A stretch of 64,000 nt of DNA from positions 64,804,175 through 64,868,174 of the forward strand of contig CM055100.1 in the NCBI GenBank assembly GCA_029204225.1, read 5' to 3'. Position numbers and translations under genes: made by a program. How positions within the stretch are numbered: position 1 is the stretch's first letter; each line of letters starts with the position of its first letter. Under the pieces are notes generated by a model. The model did no database searches, had not been told where the DNA came from, and saw nothing but the letters and a program-made list of their open reading frames with translations. This stretch comes from Diphasiastrum complanatum (Eukaryota > Streptophyta > Lycopodiopsida > Lycopodiales > Lycopodiaceae). This document shows, piece by piece, positions 33,180 to 43,614 of the stretch.

Positions 33180-34570
33180 TATTGTGGCGGGGCCCACTTG
33201 ATAAGCTTAGCCTTATGATATTTCTAGTGGCGGGACCCACTAAATGTCCTACAATAATCTTGTTGGGTGCATTAAGATAGAATTCAGTAGATGAATCCAA
33301 TTGCCAGAATAGGTTCATATCCACATTTAGGATACTCTGGTATGTAGTTGCCTTAAGGCCTACTCCCTCCATGAGGAGAGAAGACAACATACCAAGAGCT
33401 CCTAAAAAAAATGTGGCTAGCTTAGAAAAATAGCAATCATGGTCCATTAGTTATCCATTGGAATGTGTTTTTATGGGCTTTGAAGGTAAAGTTTTATTCC
33501 CAAGAAGACCTTTAGATAACATTGTAATACAAATTCTTTCAAGGGTTTCCATAAAATTTTCCACAGTATTTCCATAAATGTTAGGGAACATGACAAAAAC
33601 ATGACTAGATAATACATATGAAACATGGATTGTGTTGGGCTTTGTCGACCCTATTAAGATATAAATGTGAAGTAACCCAATCTCTTTTGTTCACAATTTC
33701 TTTCAACCTTGCACGAGATAAGCATTTACCATATAGCCATTTAGTATGTTTCAAATAGTTAATAGCTATATTTTTGCATATCTATATAGGCATGTTCTTT
33801 GATTGTCTCCTCATTGATACTTTGATAAGTAGGTAGTTTAAACCAACCATTGTACAGTTTAGAGGATACTTCATTAATATTAGATAGTCGCATAATGACA
33901 TGATTTAACCCTTTACTTGAATCCTTGCAACATTATATATAATTCCACAATCCCTAGAAATCACAAGCCCAAAGACATCCGACACAAATTTCTTAAAGCG
34001 TTTACTCGTAGAACATATACAAGGCATACTATTTTCAATATTGAAGTTACAAAAAAGAAAATATCATACGGTTTGTACCATTCATTCTTGATATGAGAAC
34101 AATAAGTCCAACTAAAAACAATGTTCTCAAAAAAATGTCGATATGACCAAAAATATGTAATAGATTCTCAGAAGATTGAAAAACGATTGAAAAACACTTT
34201 CCTCATCTAGGTCATCAATGAAAATCAAAGGGTGTGGAGAAAGAGGGATTCAATAATAGGAGAAGGTGAAGAATAACACCATTTTCTCTTTCCAAGCAAG
34301 AGAACACATTTCTAATATGAGAGTTATAAAACTGCTCTTCATCCTCAAATTTTTCCACATAGCTAGAGATATTAACAAAAATACTTTCAATAGAATTCAA
34401 GGAATCTCTTTTTTTTTTATATAAAATTCATATAAACATTGGCCCAATCAATAGTACTCATCAAGCCAACGAGACAAATAATCTTATCTTCAGGACTAGC
34501 CGCATCAAAAGTAGCTCTATCAGTAGCAGTAATGAAATTGTACAAATTAATGACTTTTCTCATACAACAT
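33180..34570 (-). pseudogene. Decayed multi-exon gene, unrecognised
   Basis: Minus-strand coding-like blocks in changing frames are: RKVINLYNFITATDRATFD... (34565-34424); NSIESIFVNISSYVEKFEDE... (34400-34220); PLIFIDDLDEESVFQSFFNLL (34228-34160); CICSTSKRFKKFVSDVFGLV (34030-33930); MRLSNINEVSSKLYNGWFKL (33905-33765); NYLKHTKWLYGKCLSRARLK (33765-33640); and MFPNIYGNTVENFMETLERI (33575-33450). A possible last exon after TTTTTTTTAG is ALGMLSSLLMEGVGLKATTY (33410-33180). The blocks are collinear and joined by small frameshifts, the pattern of an old pseudogene. LIFIDDLDEE could be a Walker-B-like acidic strand, but no Walker A was found, so no function is proposed. Confidence 0.45.
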
Positions 34571-34744
34571 ATGATAGTCTGAATAAAGAGGTTATGAGAA
34601 AGAAGGTTTTACATAACCGAGTTTCTTTGCATCAAGAAACCATCATGAAGGCTAAAGCATCAAAACAGACCTAAGTTAGCCATGAAACTGAAATAATGTA
34701 AATGTAAGGTACTACCCCGAGCAAAAGATAGTCAGGTGTGCATC

Positions 34745-34879
<135 letters not shown>

Positions 34880-35289
34880 CCTCTTGACCAAGTCAAGCCA
34901 AACCTTTAGAACCCTTTGTTTTATAGCATAACAAGTTTAGATAAAACTACATGAAATCTTATAGCACAAGGTACCATAAAATGAAACAGGTTTTAAGATG
35001 CCCAACTATTACTTGCCGCTATCCCACAACACAAAACTGCAATATTGGAAAGATAGGTGTCATAATTGAGCATTAGTTGTTATTCATGTTTGAAAGAAGA
35101 TTTCCTACATGACAACTTGAATAGCATAGAATAACATTTAGTCCAAGCTTTCATACCAATAACATTTTTATAGCAATACTCTCTACCCTGAAACAACCGT
35201 ATTAATACTAATTAGTAGGAGGGCAATAAATCGTATTATAAACACAAATAAAAGTAAAGTATATGAGATAATACTATAATCATTTATTA

Positions 35290-35760
35290 ATAACAAAGTG
35301 AGTGCGATTCTTTCATAGCAAAGGATATGCAAAAAACAAAATGAATATCCGATAATAGTTTACATGACCCATGAAAATGAAAACTCTTGCAATTGTTCTT
35401 GGTGGAGGCAACACAATGACCTTGATTTTGGAATAATCCGTAGCAATTCCATATCTTGATATTACATGTCCAAGAACAAATCCATGAGTAACCCAAATTT
35501 GGCACTTTTCTAGATTTAAGAAAATCTGATATTTGTGACAACGTTCAAATACTTTTTTCAAACAATATCAGCACTATGGACTCCGAGACCATCCAAATAA
35601 AATTCAATTTATTTTGCAAATACTCCTTGAAAACAAATTGCATAACTCATTGAAATGAACTTGGTGCATTACATAGTCTAAATGGCATAACTTTATAAGC
35701 ATATGTTCCCCATTTTGTTGCAAAAGCTGTTTTATGTTGATCCGTAGGTAACATATTGAC
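35290..35760 (-). pseudogene. gypsy reverse-transcriptase fragment
   Basis: Minus strand: TAFATKWGTYAYKVMPF-RLCNAPSSF, then EFYLDGLGVHS in place of the catalytic Y-x-D-D, then VFERCHKYQIFLNLEKCQIW, GFVLGHVISRYGI and VNYYR. This is the Ty3/gypsy RT palm and thumb. It is frameshifted, and the second catalytic Asp is Gly. No LTR was recognised near it. Confidence 0.8.
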
Positions 35761-36600
35761 CAAAAAAAAAAGAATTGACATGGAAATCCATTTTTTGCAA
35801 TTTATTTATTTTTTAAATGCCTATATTTAAAATGCTTTACAAATTTTATATTTTCATGCTAAAAAAATAGTCTTTTGTGAAAAACTAAAATCATACTAAA
35901 AAAATTAGATATAAAATTTTAACAACATATTCAATTTTGCACATATTTTAAATTACTTAATAATAAATAAAACCATTAAATATAAAAATACTAAATCAAC
36001 AAAAAAAATTATTTTACTTATTTGAGAAATTTTTTGGTAACAAATATTTTGCATGAATACAGTATAAATTCAAATCAATATTTTTCAAAAACTTTAATTT
36101 TTTAAAATTATAATTTGTACAAATTCAAAAAGATTTTCCCAATGTAGGTTTGTAACATATAAATTTTAATTATAAAAAAATTAAATATACATCTAAAATT
36201 ATATGACTTTTGAAAATCTACATCTAGAATTACATGACTTTTGAAAATATTAAAAAAAATTTAAAAGGAATCTTATATTAGTATCTTCATAATTAAGAAC
36301 TTGAAATTTTATTTTTAAAAAAATTATATTTTAAAAGATGAAATATATTAAAAAATTTAATCATATTCACTAATTTTTTGAGAATATGATTTTATAACAA
36401 ATTCAAAACAATATTGTCATTCCGGAACAACATTCATAAAAACAAACATTTACTAATTCACCTTACAGAGTAGCATTGAAAATTAAATTTTAAAATATCT
36501 GAAAATATTTCAAGTAACAAATAGTATTCAAAAATGTAAATGAAACATATTTCAGATTTATCATCAACGGAAGACTCGTAAGTACTTTATGTTTATTGCC
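35761..36600. other. AT-rich non-coding stretch
   Basis: Very high A+T content, with poly-A and poly-T runs and no meaningful open frame. It separates the gypsy RT fragment from the last putative exon of the H3-like gene. Confidence 0.6.
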
Positions 36601-36609
36601 ATTTCAAAA

Positions 36610-37837
36610 TTAAACAAAATAATAGAAAATGTCAATGAATATATCTACATTCTTATGCGTATTTCTTGCTGAATTCATTTTGACACAAGAATATTTAATA
36701 ATATTATTTACAGAACTCTTAATAGAGATCAGGTTTAAACTCCAGTGATCACTGCAAAATAAGATTGAAAGTACTTTAGCGACAATTCTGAGAACTATTT
36801 AAATTGAAAATGTCAATGTTAATGCATAAAACATGAAGAAGCACTTAATATATCTTACTTGGTATGATAAGGAATGACCATATACTTTGTTGTTGGTGTG
36901 AATCCACTTGCCAGACACTGTGACAATGTGTCATTATTCTCCTTGAAGGCTTGGAGCAAAAAGTTACTCAGCACCAGCAACTCGTTTGATGAATCTCTTG
37001 CAATGTCAAATTGCAAGAGTGTCAGCCCGGACTCTATCACAACATCACTGATAGAAGCCCGTCTGTCTTTGAGATCCAGGCAATCTAGAACTCTAAAATT
37101 AATACTAAAATCAAGTTCTTCTAGTCTAAAACAAAAAGGAATACCAATTGTATCTATAGCATCCGATATGTCTTTCTCAAATTTAAGATAATCATCCGAA
37201 TCTATATATGTATAGAAATTGGGAGGAGGATGAGGTGGAAGTGTGGTATCTACAACAATTATAGGAGTATCCAAAACAGAGGTAGCTATATTTACAGCAT
37301 TATCAACAGCAGCAATATCTATAATGGATTCTGGGATAGGCTTCACTTTTTAGGAGCATGCTTGGGGGCTGTCTGCTTCCTAGGACGTTTCGTAGGAAGA
37401 TGAGTCCTATCTACAGGAGTTGGTCTAGGAGCAGCAGGCTGAGATACATGTAACCTACAGTACCTATCCCTCATTCTCATCAGAAGTTGAAAATCCTTGG
37501 GCATTATGGTAACCCTCTTGGTATGGATGGCAAGCAAAAAAGAATCCTAAAAAAAAAGGCTAATATAATCTTCAGCAACCTCGTGAAGGCACTGAAGAGC
37601 ACTCGGTGTGAATCTAACATGCTGTCTGAGATCATTTCTTGTTATGTTCCGGACAGTCTGGTAGAATGGTGCTCTTGGGATCAACAAAGTTGTTGACCTC
37701 TGATACCTGCATATCTCAAAGGGCCACCTACAGCGGTTGCACATTCTAGGTCTATCAGGGGGTGTGATGGCAACCGCAGGAGATGAGGATGAGCCAGGAG
37801 AAAAGAAGTCTCTCCTTGTCTGCTTTCTCCTATCCAT
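36610..37837 (-). pseudogene. Divergent histone H3 / CENH3-like gene with long C-terminal extension
   Basis: Minus strand from ATG 37837. A short basic tail (MDRRKQTRRDFFSPG) leads into an H3 histone fold: ICRYQRSTTLLIP (alpha-N), VRNIT, VRFTPSALQCLHEVAEDY (alpha-2), DSFLLAIHTKRVTIMPKDFQL (loop 2/alpha-3). The LLIP, AEDY and DS residues resemble plant CENH3 more than canonical H3. Loop 1 is one residue longer than in canonical H3, as in many CENH3 proteins. A single TAG (37547-37549) sits exactly where H3 has Glu (LFED). After the fold comes a Pro/Lys-rich linker. An A-run frameshift near 37346 leads to about 165 acidic residues, ending at a donor (CCAA|GTAAGA, 36859). A candidate last exon is 36751-36610. 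Canonical H3 has no such extension. As written it is a pseudogene unless the stop is an assembly error. Confidence 0.7.
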
Positions 37838-38167
37838 GGGCGTGAACTATGTGATAGCGGACTTGTGCGTGAAGGTTAGGATGAGAAGGAAGGAATGATA
37901 AAGAACTCGCAGAGGACCGCTATGTACGGACAGAATGTACGGTATATCGGACCTATGCGAGCTGAATATCAAAGAGAACGATTAGATTTGATAAAAGATG
38001 CACAAGTGCGATATGGGGTGACACGTAGGAAGACGTATCAGACCTGTGCGCATGGAAGGTAGTAGGAGAAATTTTGATTGTGAAGGACGCGTACAAATAC
38101 AATATGCGGAGCGAAAAAAAAAAGTGAAAAAAATTCATTGAAATTTGTGATTTTATATCGAGGTTCG

Positions 38168-38425
38168 CACGTGCGAAAAAATGTCCTGTCACACGTGTGG
38201 GAGTTGTACGGACAAATGTGAGAGTGACACGTGTCACCCTGTCACACCACGTGTGGCATTTGTATGATCGAATGCGTGAGCGACACATGTTTATGAGCAA
38301 TCGAATGAACACGCGACACGTGTCTAGGTGTCATTTCACACGTGTGCCGGTGTCATCTCACACGTGCCTGTGCCTGTTGTCGAATTAAAAGTAGACACAT
38401 GTCATAAGTCCGTTGACCACACGTG
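38168..38425. promoter_or_regulatory. G-box cluster in divergent promoter
   Basis: Eight CACGTG hexamers (38168, 38192, 38228, 38248, 38317, 38339, 38361, 38420), mostly within longer palindromes such as GACACGTGTC and CCACGTGTGG. They lie in the 0.8 kb between the H3-like gene (-) and the 476-aa gene (+). G-boxes are bound by plant bZIP and bHLH factors. Part of the block may be an old short tandem repeat. Confidence 0.7.
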
Positions 38426-38659
38426 CAAAAAAATGGCACGGAAACCGAATGATTTTTTATCTTTTGTGTTCTCAAAATTCGTGACATATCGCTTTTGTGC
38501 GCGCTCATTGCTGTCCGTTTGCTTGCAATTGTACCTACTCGTGCACAAGTGCGATATTCTGTATCTGTCTGTCGTACATATCCATCTTCTGCGCCATTTT
38601 AATAATTAGTTTTGGTTTAGTTCTCCCGTGTGCACAAGTGCAATATTCATGCTACTGCC

Positions 38660-40167
38660 ATGGCCTCTTCCTCATCATCCTCACGAGAATTAGGCTTGAG
38701 TTCATTTCTGAGTGAATTTGGGATTACTGAAAATCTGGACTACTTCCACACCCTATTCAGGCCATATCTACATGTTTTCAGGATTGCACAACCAAAGTTT
38801 GACGTATTTTATGTCAGATTCAGAGATATATTTAGCAAGCCTATTTTCTCCATAGGTCAATTCCAGTACATGCATTATACTGATCTTGTTCATTTCTTCT
38901 CAGCTTTTAGACATAGACTGGATAGAATGTTCACCAAATTGTTTGATCTTTTCAAAAGTAGTTCTATGTGTTCGTATTGCAACAAGAAATGTCGATTGGT
39001 TGAATATCAGAGTGGTTTCGTACTTTTTCTTTTAGTTCAGATCCCAGATGATGATGAGTTTCTTGTTGTTGACCCTCCTTTTGCACCCTCCTCTGTTCAG
39101 TCAGCCATTAAGGATATCAGTCACTTTCTTATCGACACTCCTGATAAAGAAAGTGACTTCATTGATTTAAATACTGATGTTCTCCAGGATTCTTTCATTG
39201 GCCAAAATACATCTGATGATGAATCCAAATCTATGGAGGATGCGAAATGTCTTTTCAATTTGTCTGTATATTATATTAATAATGATGTATATTTTACTAC
39301 TGCTGATTTATGTAAATTTTTTGACTATCGTGAAGACGGGGTTCTATGTTTATTATCCGACACAATTTTCGAATTCTCAGACTTTGTAGATTTTGAGACA
39401 GATGACCTTGTTGCTGGTATTGATTTTGATGAGGAGGAGAGTCTTATGACCGGTGAAGAATGTCTGAATAAGACTTTATCAAATATAGCTGAGGATGGGC
39501 AAGGCAGACCATCCGATGAAGAATTCACAGCATTTCAATCCCAGATGGGCTTCCCTCATCCATCATTAATGTATTTCACTGATGATTTCACTTCAATACA
39601 TGGTCATTATATTGATCATCCTGATCTGGTTGCTGCTGATGATGAAGAATGTGTAAGTGTTTAATATTCCTTGCATTTGAATGTTTTCAATCACTGAATG
39701 TGTTTTTGCTAACATATTTCCTATTGCAGGATGCTCTCATAATAGATGATTTTGCTGCGAGACGAGGTGGTTTCAGACAACACGCATCCTCGTTCCAGAG
39801 GGACAGTGGACTGGGCCACTATCTTCGGCATTTCTTGAAGAGTGAGATCTGTATTACTCATTCCAAGTTGTGCCCAGTCGGGGAGAGTCTTATAATGGCA
39901 GTTAAAGCTTTATCATTTTATTTAGGAGGACATAAATTTATTAAGACAAATAAGATCATTTTTGTCAAAAGATCTTATGTTTTGAACATTTTAGGCTTTA
40001 CTGATGGGAATGTTCCTTCAAAGAGCTCCCATTATTCATTGTATTCCACTTATATTGAGCTTAGTGGAAATAAGGATAATGCACATCTATTAGATGCATA
40101 CGCTAGCAGAGAATTTCTTCATGACAATACTACCATAGAATCTGATACAAGTTTTGATGATGAATAG
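38660..40167 (+). CDS. Intact two-exon gene, 476-aa acidic protein, possible histone fold
   Basis: Exon 1 is 38660-39652 (start GCCATGG) and exon 2 is 39730-40167. The 77-bp intron has GT-AG ends (TGT|GTAAGT; TTGCAG|GAT) and phase 0. The 476-aa product has no stop or frameshift, unlike its neighbours. It starts with a Ser run (MASSSSSS). A roughly 130-residue globular domain with aromatic residues and CSYCNKKC follows, then a long Asp/Glu-rich region (about residues 140-340). Exon 2 has a basic-hydrophobic segment (about 359-425: HYLRHFLKS, ITHSKLCPVGESLIM, KIIFVKRSYVLNILGF). Its helix-loop-long helix-loop-helix spacing resembles H2B, though with low identity. The tail is acidic. I do not recognise the family. 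An acidic histone chaperone or a histone-like protein would fit its H3-like divergent partner, but that is inference. Confidence 0.7.
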
Positions 40168-40300
40168 TTGACACTTTGTATAATACAATCAATAGATTTA
40201 CATTGGGTATTGCTCCTCTCTTGTTCAATGAATTTGCAAAGCAATTTTGAACATGTCATGATGATCTTCTACTCAGCAATGATGATCTTCTACTCAACAA

Positions 40301-40982
40301 TCATCCAATTTTCTCTTCTTGTATGAACTTGCATGCTTTTCTAAACTTGTTGTATTGTGTGGACTTTGTTATATGTCGAATCTGAACTCTACGGTAGAAC
40401 CACTGAAACAATTGACAAATGTAGTTTCGTTTTTCATTGGTTCCTCCATGTTGTGTATTTCGATGAAATGTTGCTCGTGCTTGCCAGTGTGACTTCTCCA
40501 TCCTTTGTGATGACCATACACTCAAGCTTCCATATGTATTTGCAAAAAATGTTGTATGATCTCTTAGTATGTGCTGCATATGTCAAAATCATAATGTTAG
40601 TCTTATGTTTAGATCTAAATATATATGAAAATTTGAAAGCATTTTGAAAATTTTATACTAACCATGTAATGAGTGATGTGATCTTCTCCCCATGCTTTTG
40701 ATATTGCATTAACAAACTCGACACAAGTCCTTTGGACAGCTTTCTGATCAATATCAGAGTGTTTTTCTTCTCTTAAAATAGCAATCATACTATCAAGCTT
40801 TTTCCATACATCAACTTTTAGTACTCTGATTTTGCCGTCTTTCTCGAAGTCCTGAGTGGCAGCAATAATATCTGTCCAGATTGAGTGTTGAATTTTAGAA
40901 GCCTTACCAGTATGATTTAATAGAAAACGACGTGCTTTTGCTCCTCCTATGCTTGGCTTAGTTGGCATGTTCCCATTCTTTC
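40301..40982 (-). pseudogene. Transposase-like C-terminal fragment (KDZ-like?), two exons
   Basis: Exon a is 40982-40663 (acceptor CTTTCAG|GA, donor CATG|GTTAGT). Exon b is 40573-40301 (acceptor TATGCAG|CA, stop TGA). They join in phase 0. Exon a encodes SIWTDIIAATQDFEK... and FVNAISKAWGEDHITHYM. Exon b continues HILRDHTTFF, YGSLSVWSSQRMEKSHWQAR and a QHGG motif, ending in a basic tail. The H-x-L...YGSL-x3-S-x-Q-x-M-E-K-x-H layout is, to my recollection, seen near the C terminus of large repeat-encoded proteins, possibly KDZ-type transposases. I cannot prove the family here. No upstream exon is joined to it, so it is a fragment or the tail of a rearranged gene. Confidence 0.4.
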
Positions 40983-41058
40983 CTGAAAGCTTTTCATTTA
41001 AAAATTTCATGCCAAAAAAGTTTGATATTCATATATTTAAAATAATCAGATGAGTACA

Positions 41059-43531
41059 CTATTTCCAAAAGTCATCAAGGTTATTGACATCTTTGGACTT
41101 TTTTGGAGGAGCCTCAATAGAAACAACAACAACCTCTTCCACAATTTCCTCTACAGTTACAACATTATAATCTTGAACTAGTACATCTGCAAACGCCCCT
41201 ATGTCACCCACTTTCCACTAGCGGGAGGTTGTGGTTCTTTCGACAGTGGAATTACAAAGTCTTCGTCAGATACTATATACTTTCCTACCTCAATTAATTC
41301 ATCCGGCAAAACTGATATAGACTTCATTCGTATTTTTATAAATTTTACTAAGCTAGAATCTAATTCTACAACAGCAACATGTCTATCTTTTTGCATAGTG
41401 CATGTGCTTGTAGTGCTGCTACCGCTAAACAAATCTAAAACCTAATCTGTTGGGTGTGAAAAAATTTCAACAAGATGATCAATTAATTGTTGTGGCTTTT
41501 GATAAGGACAAGCCACAGAAACTATTATCGGATTTTTCCGTTTCTTTGTTACTACTGAAAATTGGAACAAGTTCCTAAAGCTGGTCAGTCCGGTGGTGTT
41601 ATAGTGCAACATCGAACATTTGTCATCCAATGAATAATAGCCAATGGTTTTGTATTCAATCTCATTGCACAATCATGCACCACCAGCATTGCAAACATTG
41701 GGCTTGTACCTACAAAAAAAAAGTGATTTATTATTATTTTAAACAATGATCTATAATATGCTAAGCATAGAAGATTAAAAGTAAATTATTATTTTAAACA
41801 ATGATTTATGCTAAGCATAAAATATTTAAAAATTAAAAAAATATTAAGTTTTAAAAAAGTTAAAGACATACCATATAGTATTTTCAATCCCAACATTGCA
41901 ATATTTTAGAAGAGCTTTTTGCATTGAAGCCGACTGCCAACTTGAATGGAATATTACAACTCTTCAAATAGGAGTTGTGATTTCAATAAATCCTTGCATC
42001 ACACTATGGATCTCAGTGAATTTGGATGGAGAATTATCATTTAGAGATTCTTTCATCTATAGGGCCTTTTCTTTAAAAAATTTGAATCTCCATACAATCT
42101 CCTTCTTCCACAGTATAAAAACACGGTTGATCATCGACACATTTTGGGAGGAAAGTCTCTATTGAATTCTCCTCGACAATGGTCTCACCTCGTGCCAGTC
42201 TTTCTCTGTCTCTTTTTTATGCCTTCGCTTTAAGAATATGACGTTTAAATTGCTTTGGAAAGACTTTATTTTTCTTGTCTTCAGCCTACTGAAAGAAGAG
42301 AGAATGCAACTATGCTTAGCATAAGATGTACAAAACAAATAATTAAAAAAATTTGATTTTGAGAAAGGTAAGGATGAACATAACAAATTACTCATAAATT
42401 AAATTTATGCTAGGCTTGAGATCCTAGCAAAGAGAATATGATTACTATGCTTAGCATAAGATATGAATGTTTAAAATAAAAAATTAATTTGTTTCTATGC
42501 TAAGCATGAGTGAACTGAATACCATATCTCTAAGTAATATCAAAAAATGAGTGAGAGCGTCATTTTTACTGCTCAGTGGATAAAGCCTCTGACACTCCTC
42601 AAAATCATTATAGTTAAACCATGTTACTAGGGCCTCTTGAACTTTTATGAATAATTAATGTCTGTATTAAAAAATAAAATTAATGGTCAGTATCAAAAAA
42701 ATAATAACAAAACTTACAATTACTATTAAAAAATATTATTTAAAACATAAAAAATCTGACCTTTGAAATTCCTTGTCTATTTCAACAAGGGAGAGCTGAC
42801 CATCAGCAATCCTCGAGAGGACAGTGATTACTCTGGATGGTTCTAAAAAGCTGTAGATCTTGATTATGGTGAGCCCCTTTCTTCTCCTAATCTATTCATT
42901 CATACCTTGATATGATGTATGCATAGTTTTATTACTAAAAGTGATCATGCTACATGTAATGCCAATGGTATAACTCCTTCAGCTCAGCGAGTTCTTCTTC
43001 GGCTAAGGCTTTGTCGTTCTCTAGCAAAAGAAAAAACTCGACTCGAATATATTTGAGCATCTGGCCTTGAAAACTCTACAATTTAAGATGATCAATTTGA
43101 ATTGATCCGGAACTGTTGCATAGTTGTAAGACAGTTTCTGCCTTTATTCTTCTTGTGGTCTCATCTTGCAGAGTTGTCCCCGCTATAGAAAATTTCTTGT
43201 GCTTACTCGGGTTCACTTTCAACTCAGCCAACTTGCAACGATCCACAAAAGACTGAATTGTTGCAAGCAAGAACGTTTCACAAACACAAGAGCACCATGA
43301 ACAAGTGTAAACAAAAGTGAAAGAGTAAACATAAAGTGTAAGAGTAGAGTGAAAATAGAAATTGACAGTGATATACATTGATGAAATGGAGGAGATGATC
43401 ACATGGCAAGTTGATTTGACATCTTTCAAATTCATAACTAAGAGCGGTATCTCTACCGATCTTGGTGACGGTGAAAAGATAATCTTAATTAGATTAAGAG
43501 CATTTAAAAATGAAATATCACGTTTACACAA
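41059..43531 (-). pseudogene. N4/N6 DNA methyltransferase-like multi-exon pseudogene
   Basis: Exon-like blocks on the minus strand are 43531-43377, 43252-42950, about 42890-42761, 42641-42523, 42285-41872 and 41709-41059. The last two form the methylase core. EEGDCMEIQIF corresponds to the G-D-C-x-E start. VVIFHSSWQSAS...GIENTIWYKPN corresponds to the strand-helix and W-x-K-P-N. KPQQLIDHLVEIFSHPTD then VLDLFSGSSTTSTCTMQ is the K-P...SAM-binding F-x-G-S-G-T-T motif, with one Gly as Ser. The intron between these exons is GT-AG and in frame. Breaks are TAA 42217-42219, TGA 41964-41966, TGA 41673-41675, TAG 41442-41444, TAG 43076-43078, and frameshifts near 42085 and 41205. The catalytic (D/N)PP(Y/W) was not found. 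The first four blocks are an unfamiliar N-terminal region, possibly a separate gene. Such methylases are mainly bacterial, phage or mobile-element proteins. Confidence 0.6.
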
Positions 43532-43614
43532 TTTTTCGTGTATTCATAAATAAACACATAAATACAAATGATAGATGGAAACGCGTGCACACTTATGAAT
43601 TTAATAAAAAGGAT

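Noticed and set aside
37540-37555. TAG in the H3-like gene read as a 3' splice site (TTTTTTTTTAG)
   Set aside because: The H3 alignment is continuous and gap-free across it, with the stop exactly at a conserved Glu, so a nonsense change or sequence error fits better than an intron.
42523-42641. Certain assignment of the four upstream blocks (42.5-43.5 kb) to the methylase gene
   Set aside because: The blocks look coding, but the splice phases between 42761 and 42641 do not join cleanly, so they may belong to another gene.
36610-43531. Endogenous giant-virus insertion as the primary explanation
   Set aside because: Histone-like and methylase genes occur in such viruses, but the spliceosomal introns, the short span and the lack of any capsid or polymerase gene make it only an alternative to a mobile-element origin.
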